Assembly (NCBI GenBank): GCA_020086605.1
Contig: JACBWW010000012.1
Location: 10,163,078 to 10,227,077 of the forward strand
Direction of reading: 5' to 3'
Source: Lanius collurio
Taxonomy: Eukaryota > Chordata > Aves > Passeriformes > Laniidae
Length of the DNA: 64,000 bases
The notes below the pieces were generated by a model. That model had not been told where the DNA came from and did no database searches. It saw only the letters and a list, made by a program, of their open reading frames with translations. Each line of letters begins with the position of its first letter. Position 1 is the first letter of the stretch. A program made the translations under genes and the position numbers. Below are positions 26,875 to 39,770 of the stretch, one piece after another.

Positions 26875-29719
26875 AAAAATGGCATTATCCAAACATAAAC
26901 AGCAAAACCCATGCCTTCCTCAGTCTCCTTCACCTAACACTTTCACTGACTCATTTAGCAAACATCAGCTGATCCCCAGTTTCAAAATGAGAGACACCCC
27001 CACCAAAATCACACCCAAATAACAACACTTAATTTCCATGTTCCCGTTTTCTGAACCACTGTCACGTAAGCACCTTTCTGCTGATTCCAAATCCTCATTT
27101 CTAGTCACAATCAAGGTACAAGGATACAATTCTTTTTAATAGAACTTATTACTGAAAATAAAAATGCTCAAGAACATAATATGTGTTCTCTGCTAAAGAG
27201 CACATAACATAACTGCACCAGGCCAACAATACTTCCAACTGGAGATCTGACTGCCTTTTATGGTTGTTTACAGAAAACGCTCATTTAGAAAGCTCCAAGT
27301 TAGATTGCAGAAGAGCCATTTCTGCTGTTGATTAGTTACATTCCCTCCTGCATGCTGAATGTCACACCCAGCTTTGTAACCAGATTCACAACAAACAAAA
27401 AATGTAACATAGAACAAGAAATGGCCAGACATGCTCTTTTAGTGAGAATTTTTCCAGGTGTAAAAGCTAGTCTTGGAACGAAATATTCTTGCACAGCTTT
27501 CCAAGACCACAGAAGGCATTTGCAAAGCCATCCCCATCAGTTGTCTCTCTCAACCATGGTACCACACCTCTGCTAAACCCAGCCCAGCTCTAGAGGCAGC
27601 TGGAGGGGTGGGGAACTGGCAGCTGCGTGCCTCAAGCTGGCCAGGAAATCAAGAGGGCTGCTGAAACCATTTTGATGCAATTTCAAAGAAAAAATACAGC
27701 AGTGTAGCTTTTCCCTCAACTAGCAAATATTGAGGAAAATATATTTACAGGCCAAGGGAGAAGGAAAGAAAAAGCAAAACAAGCAAAAAAATCCAGCTTT
27801 AATATTTGCCCTGCATGTAATGTGTAAACTTCAATATTGTAAAAGTTGAAGAACTTATGGTGCAACAGACCAAGACCAATAAATATATTTCTTTCAATAT
27901 TGAATGAACACATCTTTTATTGCACTTCCCTGGTCAAAGGAACCTGCAGACAATAAAGTAAGTGAATCTTAATCTTATTCCCCTATGATTACCAACAACC
28001 TTCTAACATGTTTTCCATGGCAGTTTTCAAACATTTTTGTCTTTCTGCAACTTTAGTTAAATAAAAATCCCAATTAATGCAATTTGGCATATGTCAGCAT
28101 TATTTTTTCTGCCTTTTGATCCCCTAAGTACATGCAACTTTTTATATCATAAGTCTGGTCCCTTTATTGTGCCATGGAAAGGCACACTAGTTACACTTCA
28201 AAAATTTAGTAAATGTTTTTTGGATGCCAATATGATGAAACTACTGTAATGGTTCAAGGCAACAGCTTTCTCCAAAGTGCTAATTAAATGTCATTGCTCC
28301 TTCCTTAGACAACAAAAAGTAATAAAAGCTGCATGTAGAGTGCTCTTAAAGTTAGTTCTCTGGGTTTATAATGAATCCATATGAGTTCTTCTGCAATAAA
28401 TTATAATACCAATAGCAAATTGCAGGACATGAGCATGTTAGCCATCATCCTGATCACCAAAGAAAAAACTCTGTCAGAAAGTGAGATGTGATTCATAACC
28501 CAAATGAATCATGAGGGAGCTCAAGATGTCCTACTAATGGTACAAAGTGTTTGCAACCCATTATGAAGAACTTCTGCTAATATTGAAGCTTTGATCTGCA
28601 AGACGTTAATTCAGTGAAAATACCTTTTAGCAGTGTCCTGACAGCAGAATGCCTGACGATTGCATCAGCAAGATGTGCTAAAGATTGCATATGATATGTA
28701 CAAGGGAGGCAGAGACAGTGGTACTGACTGACTTTTATCAGCATTAAATTGGGATAACAACCTTCTCTGCCTCTAAGAGCGAACAGTTGAATAAGTGTGG
28801 TGGCATTTGATTGGAAACTTCAGCAAGGCTTCAGTATCCCCCACCAGAAGCAATTTCAAGCTGAGGAAATTAAGTATCGAGGACACTTACATGAAGTAAA
28901 GGCAAAAGCTGAAAAATGAAATTACACCAAAAGGCTAATTACCAGTGTCCAGCAGTCTTATAAAAATGTGTCTTAAAACAGTTCTCACTGAGAAACCTCA
29001 CCAGGGAAACAAGAAAAAAGATACATTCAAAATGTCAGCAGCTCCAAAGCAGGAGAAACTGCAACTTCTCCTGTAGAATGGGTAGTGGGAGAATAAGATA
29101 AAAATTCCAGATGGTTTTGTCAAGCTGAAGGCATGTCCTGAAATCAAGAAAGCATTCAGCAAAATGGTGTCTGAGGACAGTAGTTAATCTGGAGAAGACA
29201 AATGCACAAGCACCAAATGGCAAAAAAAATTAGTAGTTACTGCGGTTTCACAGTGAGCAGTATATGAATGCAAATTAGTAATGCAACATCATTTCAAAAA
29301 AGGCAAACCTGGTTTTTGGATTTATTAATGGTCATGGAATTCCCAATTACTGGAATTAAATCTGTCAACTTTGTTGGTTACTGATGGTCTTCTTTATCTA
29401 ATAAAGGGATCCACAGTAGATCTCCTGAGAAAAGTTCAAGGAATTAAGATTTTTAGAATTTGCAAACACTCAAATGGTTTTGGGAAGACATGGCCATTTA
29501 TCTCTTCATCAAAAAGATCTCAAGAGAAATGTAATCAGGTCTTTCCTAATGTCAGAGCCATTTCCACACATCAGTCTACAGAAGCAGGACAAGAATCATC
29601 ATTTATGTCTGGCAAGAAGACCCAGGGTTAATACCAGGAATATTTTTCTAATTATTATGGCAATTAAAGACTGAAACATGGCAAAGTACTAGTTTGGAAT
29701 ACACTCAGCCATAGGTACT

Positions 29720-29825
29720 TATTAATAGCATAGTGAGCTCCTGAAACAGATGGTTTCATTACACCTCTTCAGTCTGAACAAAAGGTAAGCTAGGTGATCC
29801 CCACGTCTACTCTAAATCTATACTC
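29720..29825 (+). mobile_element. Possible ancient CR1 tail
   Basis: GAGCTCCTGAAACAGATGG near 29734 and TAGGTGATCCCCACGTCTAC near 29790, followed by CTCTAAATCTATACTCT, have the spacing of an old CR1 3' end. Similarity is low and no upstream CR1 sequence is convincing. Confidence 0.25.
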
Positions 29826-32800
29826 TCAGCCCTGCAGGCCAGCCTGGAAAACAGACTTCTGACACTGTCTGAGGTTACCTAAATTCCTGAGGTTCTTCCA
29901 TTGCATCAAACACACATATGCATTCAGGATACAGAACCATTCAGGTTCTGCATCTGGCTATCATACTATTACAGCTATTCACAGACATGCTTACTGTGAA
30001 TAATGAATCTAACTCTCAGCAACGTTTTATATTCAGCCAACACTTATTTATTTTTATGAGTGTGAACAAACAGGGGATGGAAAAGCACAAATGAGATAAG
30101 TGATATGGCTAGGATGCAGGGTTTTTTGATATGTTTTGGCCTCTTTCCTTCTCTCCAAAGCAACACAAAGAAACATAAGAGAGAACTCTTCAGTGATACC
30201 TAGATTGGATATTTCCAATCAGCTACTACATTTATTTATTTATTTATTTACCTGGGGGAAAGTAACTATAATTACATAATAAACCATGTTATATTGCAGA
30301 TAGCAAGGTAACCATAATATTCTTCAAAAAACAGGACAAATACTCATATCACAATGTCAAAAAGCTCTAACTTTTGTTTGCCTCCATTTAAGTAAAAATT
30401 ATGCAAGAAACTAATCAGCCTCTGTGTAGTCATTTATACTATCACTCCCACATGCATTTAGATATGCCATCAATATAGTAATACACTCTGAAGATTGGGG
30501 TGCCAGGTTTTCATTCTTTCTGGGAATTTTTTTCACTTTCTTTCCTTTTACATACAAATATATCAGTTTTAAAACATGTCAAAACATTCTCATTTGGCTC
30601 ATGAAAAGTGACACTAACAAGACAGTCATCTGATGGGATAATTTGTTCCTTAGCTGATTAAAACAATGCATCACAGATACAATAAAAAAAAAAACACATT
30701 TTGCTGCCTGCCAAGACCTATCACTTAAATGAATACAGTCCTTTTGACACAGAATAGTTAATTTTCATAAATTATTACTGACTGAATGTAGAGTTATCCA
30801 AGTGACAGAACGTATTCTCATGAGGAAACACAAGGGATCCATTTATTGCTATCTTTGTGTTCATATTGCTAGCTCTCTGCTACCTTTGCAGCTGCTGCTG
30901 CCTTCACAGTTAATACAGCTGTTCTACAATGAAAAGCAAGTATTAATATAGTGCAAAGTTGTAAGGGAAGGGGCCTGCTTTTTATTCTTATTTAATACTC
31001 AAGAATCTTGACTAGTCAGTCACAACACCATTATATAAATGAGTTAATCCTCTACAGTCTCTATATAAGAATTACTGGTTATAGATAGAGATCTCAGATT
31101 TTACTTTCCATATTGAAAAATCCTTCAGTAGCCATTACTGTAATGCAGCACTGTTTAAACTTTTAGAAGTCCACCTATATACAAGAAAAACTGATCTATT
31201 TGTTCAAATTTTGTTTTATGTAAGTAACTTCGTGACAATCCCACAAAGTGCTAAAAAATACCAAACCTAATAAACCATTCCTTGTCATGCTCAGTCTTTA
31301 ATCCTGATTTTCATGGAAATCATCAGGTAAAGCAAAATTTGACAATCTCTACTTACTTTGCCCACAAAGAAGATAACTGAGAAGAATTACAGAAAGGAAC
31401 ACAATCTCCTCCTCCTCAGGTTCTTTATCTAGTTTTCATACTGTTCAGAACCATATTAAAGGATTAATCCCCCAAATATATTGTGCTATTGATTCACTCT
31501 ACCAAAAAAAAAAAAAAGCCTGTATGGCAATGGTATGATTCAAAAGTTTAAGATGAACAAGTCAGTGAAAAACCAACTGCAGCAGGAACATCAAAGGACA
31601 TCACACAACGTGTCATGTATTAACCACTTTAAAAGAATAAAAATTGTGCAAGACCAAAAATTAGGAAAATATTAACAGCATTTATTGCTTAGAAGTCATA
31701 CTTTCAAGCCATTCAAGCATTCATATTTTTCAAATGCGTTAATATGTGTTAATATGTGTATATTTGTTATTTGAATTCATTATCAATAATTCTTCATTGT
31801 TTAGATGTGCATGCTTTGGTAGATCTGCAGAAATTCCAGACATAAATTTTTCTGATATATGAAGACTAAAGGCTAGGCATGAGGAATAGGACAGGAATAA
31901 CAGAAAGCAAGTAGACCCTTGTTATATTAGTTGCATTTGTGTTTTTTCTTCATCTGACTTTCATCACCCATGTCAGGAAATTGTACAAAATTTTTATATT
32001 AAAAATTAGCCTCATTAAAAGTGCATTCTGAAAACCTTATTGAAGGTTATCTGGAAATGACTGATGAGTTCTTCATCTCCTACAATATTAAAGAAATACC
32101 AACAGAATACACTATGTATCATCAGAAGATTAGACTGTAAGTAGATAAGGATGACTTGCTAATCCATATGGTTAGATTCATGTCACTCATTTGAAAGTAT
32201 AAGATGTCTTTCCTGCAAAAAATCCCATTATTTACTGCTTAATGACATAACAAAAAGATTGGGCGATGGGAAAAGATATTGAATTATTTAAAATCCTCTG
32301 ATGCTTCTTAACACAGACACATTTCTTTTGCATTTTAAAAAATGACATATTTTGTGCTTTCATTCTTAATTCTCACATTTTTAATGTTTCTTGATTTTGC
32401 TGCTACTTGGGTAGACCAAATGCATCAGCAAATGTATTCTTCCTGACGTGTCAAGAGTCATGGCTATGACACAGTGGGACTTTTCTTGAAGATTTCTTAC
32501 CGTTGTTACTGTTGGTTAAACTACCCCAGGACCAAAACCACCTCATAGAGGAGCACAGGAATTATGAGCTCCTTCCTACAGTGGGTGCCAAAGGACCTCA
32601 TAGTTACTATACTGCTGGCTGTAAACACTTCAACTTCCTACTTTGTGCTTTTAATAGCAAAGGGTTGAAGGAGAAACGGGGAATTGTGTGGAAAGGACAT
32701 TATTCTTAGGAAAGCCACCAGGGTTTAATCTTGTGGACACCCTGAAAACACAAAGAAACTACAGAAAAATTATACTGGTGCTTCCAGCAGAATAAATCAT

Positions 32801-33074
32801 ATGATTCTTTAAAGTAAGGCAGTTTGAGCTGTTCACAGAGAAAAAAGCTCAGACGTGCCTATTTTTATATTGTTTCAGTTTAGGTGAAGTTTTTTTTCAA
32901 TGTTGCTCTAAATGGACCACTTTTACAGTGGAAGTAAACCCACTTTACCATTACCTGCTTCAGTTCTTTTAAATAAACACTAGGGGGGGAAAAGGGTACC
33001 AAACAAACAAAAACAGGTTTTTTCCATGTAGAAGCTCTGTGTGCTTTAACTTTCTGTACTTACCCTCTCTGCTC
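29826..33074. other. Unassigned AT-rich sequence
   Basis: No gene or family recognised. Simple repeats include (TTTA)5 at 30231-30250, a 13-A run at about 31504-31516, and a 10-bp unit GTTAATATGT twice near 31738-31757. Confidence 0.5.
30231..30250. repeat. (TTTA)5 microsatellite
   Basis: Five perfect TTTA units. Confidence 0.9.
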
Positions 33075-33150
33075 TGATTCTGTGCAAAGCAATCACATTA
33101 ATTCAACAGCAACCTGTACTTCTGTAAAATGAGGCAATCTCACATCCCCA
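33075..33150 (+). repeat. MIR-like SINE relic, central part
   Basis: CTGTGCAAAGCAATCACATTAATTC followed by CTTCTGTAAAATGAGGCAAT near 33121-33140 resembles the central MIR core in plus orientation. Only the core is seen. Diverged, and the edges are uncertain. Confidence 0.35.
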
Positions 33151-34639
33151 TTTCTTAACGTTTTCTCTCAGTGCTAAGCCCTACTGCTCTCCCTTGCTCT
33201 GGTGCTCACATTCATCACATCTCTTGCCCAGATGGAATGGAAAATTTATAAACCCTGGAACTACAAAAGAACTGTTAATTTTCTACCAAACCTGTTCCCA
33301 GATCCATTTTGCCACAGGACTGCACAAAATCTGATGTTAGTACACAATACCCAGCTGAAGTAGATAAGCAAAAGGAAAGTCAAACCATTTCTGTCCACAG
33401 CAGAGTTCCTAAAATATTTGCTACACTATGTGTAATAATCTCGTTCTGGTGGAACACAGACCAAGAAGTGCTGCAATCTAAATGAAGTTTCCAAATTAAG
33501 TAGACATCTTAAAAATGTCATAAAACCAAATTATTATTATCCTGGTATAATATGATAAATGCTTTAGGTTAGCCACATAATTTAATCATGCACCCTAAAT
33601 TATCAATACCAACATTTTCTAGCCACAAAACTTATTTCTACTCTCTAATTAATTATTCCAAAGACCTAATTAATGCTGTTGAGGGGAAATTATATTTTGA
33701 GTGAGTCTGTGGACAAAAGGCCAGATTGACTTCTGCCTCTATGCTTCTGCATCACTTCTGTAAAGGGCACAGGTTACAGCAAGATCCAAAACTCCCCTGT
33801 GGGAGAAAAGAGGAGATGGTGGCCCCAGCCACTGAGAGGCAGGGCTATTCAGTGACAAAAAAAAATCCTTTCTGCTTCAGCGTCTCTATAATGGCCTTTG
33901 TGAAGACCTGAGGAAATAGATTTTTTTGTTGTTGTTATTGCTATTATTAAAAAGTATCTGCACTGCAGTGCCAAAGAAATAGATAAGTAGATGATTTTTA
34001 AAGGAAGGAAAAGGCTGTGATAGTCTGCTAACAAGCAAGCCAAGCTGTCATTTATACCTCAGTCCTTTAAAGATCCATGTGCTTAAAAGTTTCTACTATC
34101 CTATTGCTGTTTTGAAAAAGGCTTATTTCCATGATGTTAGATATCTAACACCTTAATTTCACACTTTAATTTGTTTTCTTTCTTTAAAATAGAAAACCAT
34201 AATAATTTCCTTAATGCAATACTTACTTCATTGTCACAAAGCTTATATAAAGCTTTCCAAAACTCTAAGCAACACTGACTTTTTTTGTTTAATCATCCAG
34301 ATACCAAACACTCAGCCATTTCTTATCACTTAATAGACCCAGCTTGTAAATAACAGTTGTTTCTCTAAAAGGCTCAAAATCTATTAAAATAGTTCAGTGG
34401 TTATCATTAAAATATGTCCTGCAGATGGCTGCACAATTTGTGTTTCCATTTTGTTCTTTCAGTACATAACTTTTAATTTGCTTACTTTTTCCTCCTCTTG
34501 AAATTTAAAAAACATATCAACATATTCTCAACACTGTTTTAAGCAACCACATTTTCACTTAATTTATTTTAGTGCTTTATATTTTTTGAAACAGTTAAAA
34601 CATGTTCATACATTTCCAAACACTAATTTAGCTTAATCT
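33151..34639. other. Unassigned non-coding sequence
   Basis: No gene or repeat recognised. Short frames only. Confidence 0.5.
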
Positions 34640-34740
34640 CTGAATGAGGCAGATATTTATAACAATTTTACCAAAATCAGATACAAAGAGGTTATGACCT
34701 GCCTTTTTATGATTCACTGATACAGCCAGCAACAAAACCA
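34640..34740 (-). repeat. MIR-like SINE relic
   Basis: In plus-strand text, TGAGGCAGATATTTATAAC, AATTTTACCAAAATCAGATAC, AAAGAGGTTATGACCTGCC and ACAGCCAGCAAC follow one another in the order and spacing of a reverse-complemented MIR core. One of the clearest ancient SINE copies in the window. Confidence 0.55.
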
Positions 34741-37700
34741 AAGGATCTTTTCATCATAATTTCAAGAAAACTTCCTGCCATTTACACGGTCTACTAAATA
34801 CTCTCAGGCCATTTAGATGTAATCCCAAAAATCCAATGCATTCTCCTCTATTTCAAATTTCTCTTTGAGATCTGCTTGCCACAACACATCCCATAGTACA
34901 GGGCCTAAGCAGTTTTTTTAAAAAATAGATATTATGTTTAAATTAGCAAAATTAATTTATACATTTCCTATGACTAGCTTTTCCAAGCGTTTTAAAAAAG
35001 TCTCAAAAACATACTGGTCTCAAATCTGAATTTTATGTCACATACAAAGTGCTGCAATTCACAAGTCACCAAAAGTTTTCATGTGCACTTTTTATCTTGT
35101 GCCAGGCACATCTTCTGAGAAACAAAAAGGAAACATCTCATACCTTGGCAATGAAAACACTTAGACCTTGCAGATGTATAGGGTTCTTAAACTCACTTCA
35201 GCAAAAATAGTGGGGGAATTTTGAAAATGCATTCCACCCTCTTCTCTCGTGCAGCCAAGCTCAACCTTGTTTAATCTGAAGTGCTGAAGTGTAAATGAAT
35301 GGATTGTTATTATATATGCATAAATTCTTAGTTTTAATAAAAAAACCTGTGTGGCTTTGTAATTTTTTTTTTTTTTAAAAGCTAGTATATTTAACAACAT
35401 TTGTAACTACAAAAAACTATAGATCTCATATTTCAAATTAAAAATGTCTGGAATTTGTGGGGTTTTTTAATGCTATAACTATACTTGCCAACTAGAGGCA
35501 ATAGAAACCAAAATGCAACACAGAACAATCATGAGCATATGGGATGGATATCTTTCCTTTATCTTCAAATAATGTTTAGGACTAGCAAAAAATTTCTGGG
35601 CCTGGAAGAAAGCATTAAAAGTTGGTAGATAAAAATCTGATAAAAATTATTGGTCTTTTGCAATATGATCACAATTTCTCAAGGATGTATTAACTGTAAA
35701 GAAAAATACGAAAGCGAATTTTTGGGGGGATGGGACAAAAGTTTGGATAGACTATTTCTGTTCACGTGACTCAAATAATTAACATGTATTTACTGTGACT
35801 TCGTGGTATTTGGAATTTATAGTCCCTGCAGTACTCCCCTTTCCTGATCTGCAATGAAAATTTTCTTCAATCTGTTTTGATTTTTTTTCTTTCAGCTTTT
35901 CTTCTCTTTCTGCTCAGAAGATGAAAGCCCAGTTTGGAACCACATAAGGAGCTGAGAAAAGATGTAACTTTTTAAACACTGCAAGCATTAGAAGTAGTGA
36001 TTTGATGTGAGCTTTCTTTTGAATTGGCATGGGTAATTCTTTTCCTTGCTCTACGCTGAGCTTTTCTAGAAAACAGAGAAAAAATGTTTAATAAATTTCT
36101 GGAGTAAAAAAAGTGTTCATTAGTTCAACCAGGAAAATCTTTTGGAATATCTAGTTTGGGGTCAAGGTCACAGAGGCCTCTGCAGTATCTCCTGTCTAAA
36201 AATTACCATGCCTTGTACACTCTCTGCTTTCTCAGATCTCATCCCTTTTTCAATTTGGAACTGATGTTATGATGAAATACTTGTAAAGCAAGGATATAAA
36301 AAATAAAGAAAACACTGCCAGTACTGATTTTCTACACATCCACTAAGGAAAGAAGACCAAAAGCACTATTGAGATGGAGTAACATGATTTACTTTAGTAA
36401 AAGAAATGAGGTTTTAGAGATATAAAAACCCAGAAGCCTTAAGCAACGTTATCTTGTGATTTTCTGCGATATGTTAGGATGCAGAGATAGTGACCAAGAC
36501 ATGCAGGCTAATGGATTAAGCCGAATCAGGTTTCTGGAAATACTATTTTTGATTTGGGCTTTCTTCAGCTTTACAACTCCGTTTCTCTACCTGGTCCTAA
36601 TGAAAAAAAAAAACCTCTTTGATTGAACTGCTTTAAATACCTACATCAAAAGAACTCAACAGAAGCCAAACACTCCATTTACTTCACTTTAAATTTCATT
36701 GAAGAGCTCTTCTGAGGATGAATATTCCTGATAGAAAGAAGAGGTCATAAAGCTGTTTGAAAATGGAATTCCTTTGTGTTTAAGAGCACATTCTAAGCAG
36801 CAAGACTTCAAACTGTGCAAACAGAAAAGGAACAGTCTAAAGCTATTGTTTACCTTGAGAACAATGAAACATTCAGAAACTCTCCATGTCAATACTTACA
36901 CTAACAATTTGTTTTTAATTAAGATACAATTTATTTTTCTTAGCTACTATTTTGCAAATTTTCTTCATTAAAATTTGCAGGTATTCATCCCAGCGCATGT
37001 TTTTTGGAGCAAACTATCAAGAATGAATTAAATTATTTGCTTATGACTTGTCAGAACAAACTTTCCAAGAAAAATCTCAGATTTGATACTACAGAATGAT
37101 AATATCTGAAACATATCTATGACCTCAATTCAATGTGGTTTGACGAGATAATAATTCCTCTTTAATCTCTTTGATATACTTCAATACCTTCATTTTACCG
37201 CATTTGCTTTGCTACATTTTCTTTCATGTAAATACAGGTTTTCTTGAAGCACATTCAAAAAAGTGTAATACTCAATCTAAATTCACTTACAAATGTGGAA
37301 TACACATGTGCAAAGCCATGGACCCTAACTCTAGCAAGACCATGTTGTATTTACATAAAAATAAGAAAAAACTAAAAAATAATAATAAATAAAAATAAGA
37401 AAAAATAAGAAGGAATATTCAATTTCAAATATCAAGATGAGAAAAGCTACATAATTTATTGAAAATGCAAAATTTGTCAACTAAGATGCTGCAAAACAGG
37501 TAGGAAATTAACTTTTACACAATAAACTGTTGCTAGTGTTTATGATCTCACTGCTAAAAGCAAGGACATTCTGACTGGTCCCATGTTCTCAAAAAGATGA
37601 TTCTTTAAAATATTCAACAAATCAATATCATTTAATTATGGAAACATAAAACTCTTTCAGGCTTATGCAATTTACTTTTTAAGTATCTTCTGTGATAAAT

Positions 37701-39711
37701 ATAGCTCATTGCATGTTTTTCTTTTGACCTACTTCAACTATTTGAAAAAAAAACTGCCTGACAAAGTAAATCTAAATTCTTAAAACATGTTGTGAGAGTT
37801 GTAATTCAGCCATCTTCCTAAGCCTCAGTTCAGCTGAATCTTCTTTAAAAAAATTAAACAAAAATAGCAGATGCAACTTCAGTATGACCCCACATCTTTT
37901 TCTAATTTATATAAAAAGAGGAAATGTTTATGATTCTTCATCCACCAAAGTCCTTGTGGTACAAGATCTCATTTCATTATGTTATCTGACTTATAGCACT
38001 ATCTCTCCCTGCTGGGCCTCTTGTATGGAATAACAATGTCAGCATGAACTCTTTACTGAATTTAGCTTTCTGGTCATGTTATCACAAATTGGTTTGAGTA
38101 CACAGCCTGCAAAAATGGAGAATGACAAATCAAACAACCCTCAAGGGAGAGGAAAGCTTTAATAGCTTCTTGCCTGTCGACTGGTTATTATAAGATGATG
38201 ACAAACAGCACCAGTTACACTGGTAACTTTCCTAGACATTTGAACCATGCTTTAGAACAGATTAACTCAAGATCATATTTAAAAAGTCAGAGGTCTCAAA
38301 AGGTAAAAATCATACTAGCAAGTCCATCTAGATTAGAAGATAATTGTTTTCATGAAAAATGAAACTTAATGATATTCAAAGACTTCAAAAACAAATTGAA
38401 GGCTCTGCCAGCTCTGTAGCTACATTGATCCTGTAGTCTAGTTGTGCACTTCCATACTCCAATGTTAATACTAAGGCAGTAATCAGCTTTCTTCTAAACT
38501 ATCTCTTCTTTGGAAAAAGTTATATTAAAAGCATGCAACTGCTTTTCTGACATCTGACTTTTAAATTTCATGTTAAATGGAAGTAACAAAAAGGAACAGT
38601 ATAGTAAGTCTAACAGAAATTCTGCATCCATGCAAAGTCAACACCAGGAAAAATGTATTATATTGTAGAAGCACCATTTTTGTTTTTCCTTTTGAAATTA
38701 TAATCTTTTTTTTTTCTTTAGTATCTATGGAATATGGGCTCCCTCCAGTGGCAACATTAACATTCAAAAATCTTCACACTTGTTTATGTGTTTAATTGTA
38801 TAACCTAATAAACAAAATAACAGCCACACACATTGCAGGCTGAGAGTTCAAAGCCCTTTTAGAATGGGGCTTGTATTTACACTCTTTTATTTTTTTCAAT
38901 AGTATCAGACAGCATCTTTTATCACTATATTCAATGCCATGCAAAATCTACATGTTCCAAACAAAACTTTTTAACATTTTAGTTTCAAAAGAAACTATTC
39001 CCTCAAAAAAATATAGTTGTTTTGTCAAGCTACACTTTTGTAAGACAAAAATGCATAATTTGGAAAAATTATGAACCTTATATTTATTTTAACATTTGCG
39101 GTTTCAAATAAAATTCTACAGTGTCCTATTATGCAGGGTATGATTAGCATGTCAGAAAGGTGCATTACAAATTGGTAGAATTAATTCTTTAGAGAAGAGG
39201 GAGACATATCTTCCATTTTTGGCCCAGATATGCTCTGTTCCTGCCCAGCTCAGAATGCACAACACACTTTTATTCTTAGAGCAGTATTAATTTAAGACAA
39301 TGTGTTTAATTTATATGAGCATTCTTGGCTTTTGTTTAATTCCAGAGACAATTCAGCTTGCAGTAAAGCTTCTACCTTTGGCTACACTTACCTCCTGATT
39401 TGCTCACTAATAAATACTTCTATTTATGAACTGTATTGCATCACAGCTACATTTTGCTTTCCATTTCATTTTGCAATGTTTACAGTCCTCTCTACACTAC
39501 ACAATGTTGCATCCCTAGCAAAGAAAATGACCAAAATAAAACAACTTGGTGAATGTCTGACTGCTAGGAACCACACAGGAGTTAAGCCACTAGGGAGTAA
39601 ATCATTTAATGTATCCTCAATTTTAAACAACTGGTTTAGTTTGCTTTAAGTAACTATTTTCTCTTGAGGATAAACTCAGCTCAGAACAACTAAATTTTGA
39701 TCCACATTACT
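34741..39711. other. Unassigned AT-rich sequence
   Basis: No gene recognised. A T14-type run lies near 35363-35376. The longest frame, at 39302-39649 (115 codons), has no family features. Confidence 0.5.
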
Positions 39712-39770
39712 GAGGGCTAGACTAGATGAATTTCAACCATCCCTTCTAACCCAAAATGTTCTATGATTGT
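39712..39770 (+). mobile_element. CR1 LINE 3'-tail relic
   Basis: GAGGGCTAGACTAGATGAA, then CATCCCTTCTAACCCAAAATG, then TTCTATGATTGTA: the last about 60 bp of a CR1 element in plus orientation, including a recognisable tail octamer. Very short 5'-truncated copy. Confidence 0.85.

Larger units (their letters stand above)
18146..29719. other. Unassigned non-coding sequence
   Basis: About 11.6 kb in which I recognise no gene, RNA or transposon. The longest frame, 23106-23513 plus (135 codons), has no family features. A perfect 12-bp tandem duplication lies at 20660-20683. Short (AC)6 arrays lie at 25567-25579 and 26863-26874. Purine-rich stretches occur near 26575-26830 and 28900-29230. Confidence 0.5.
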
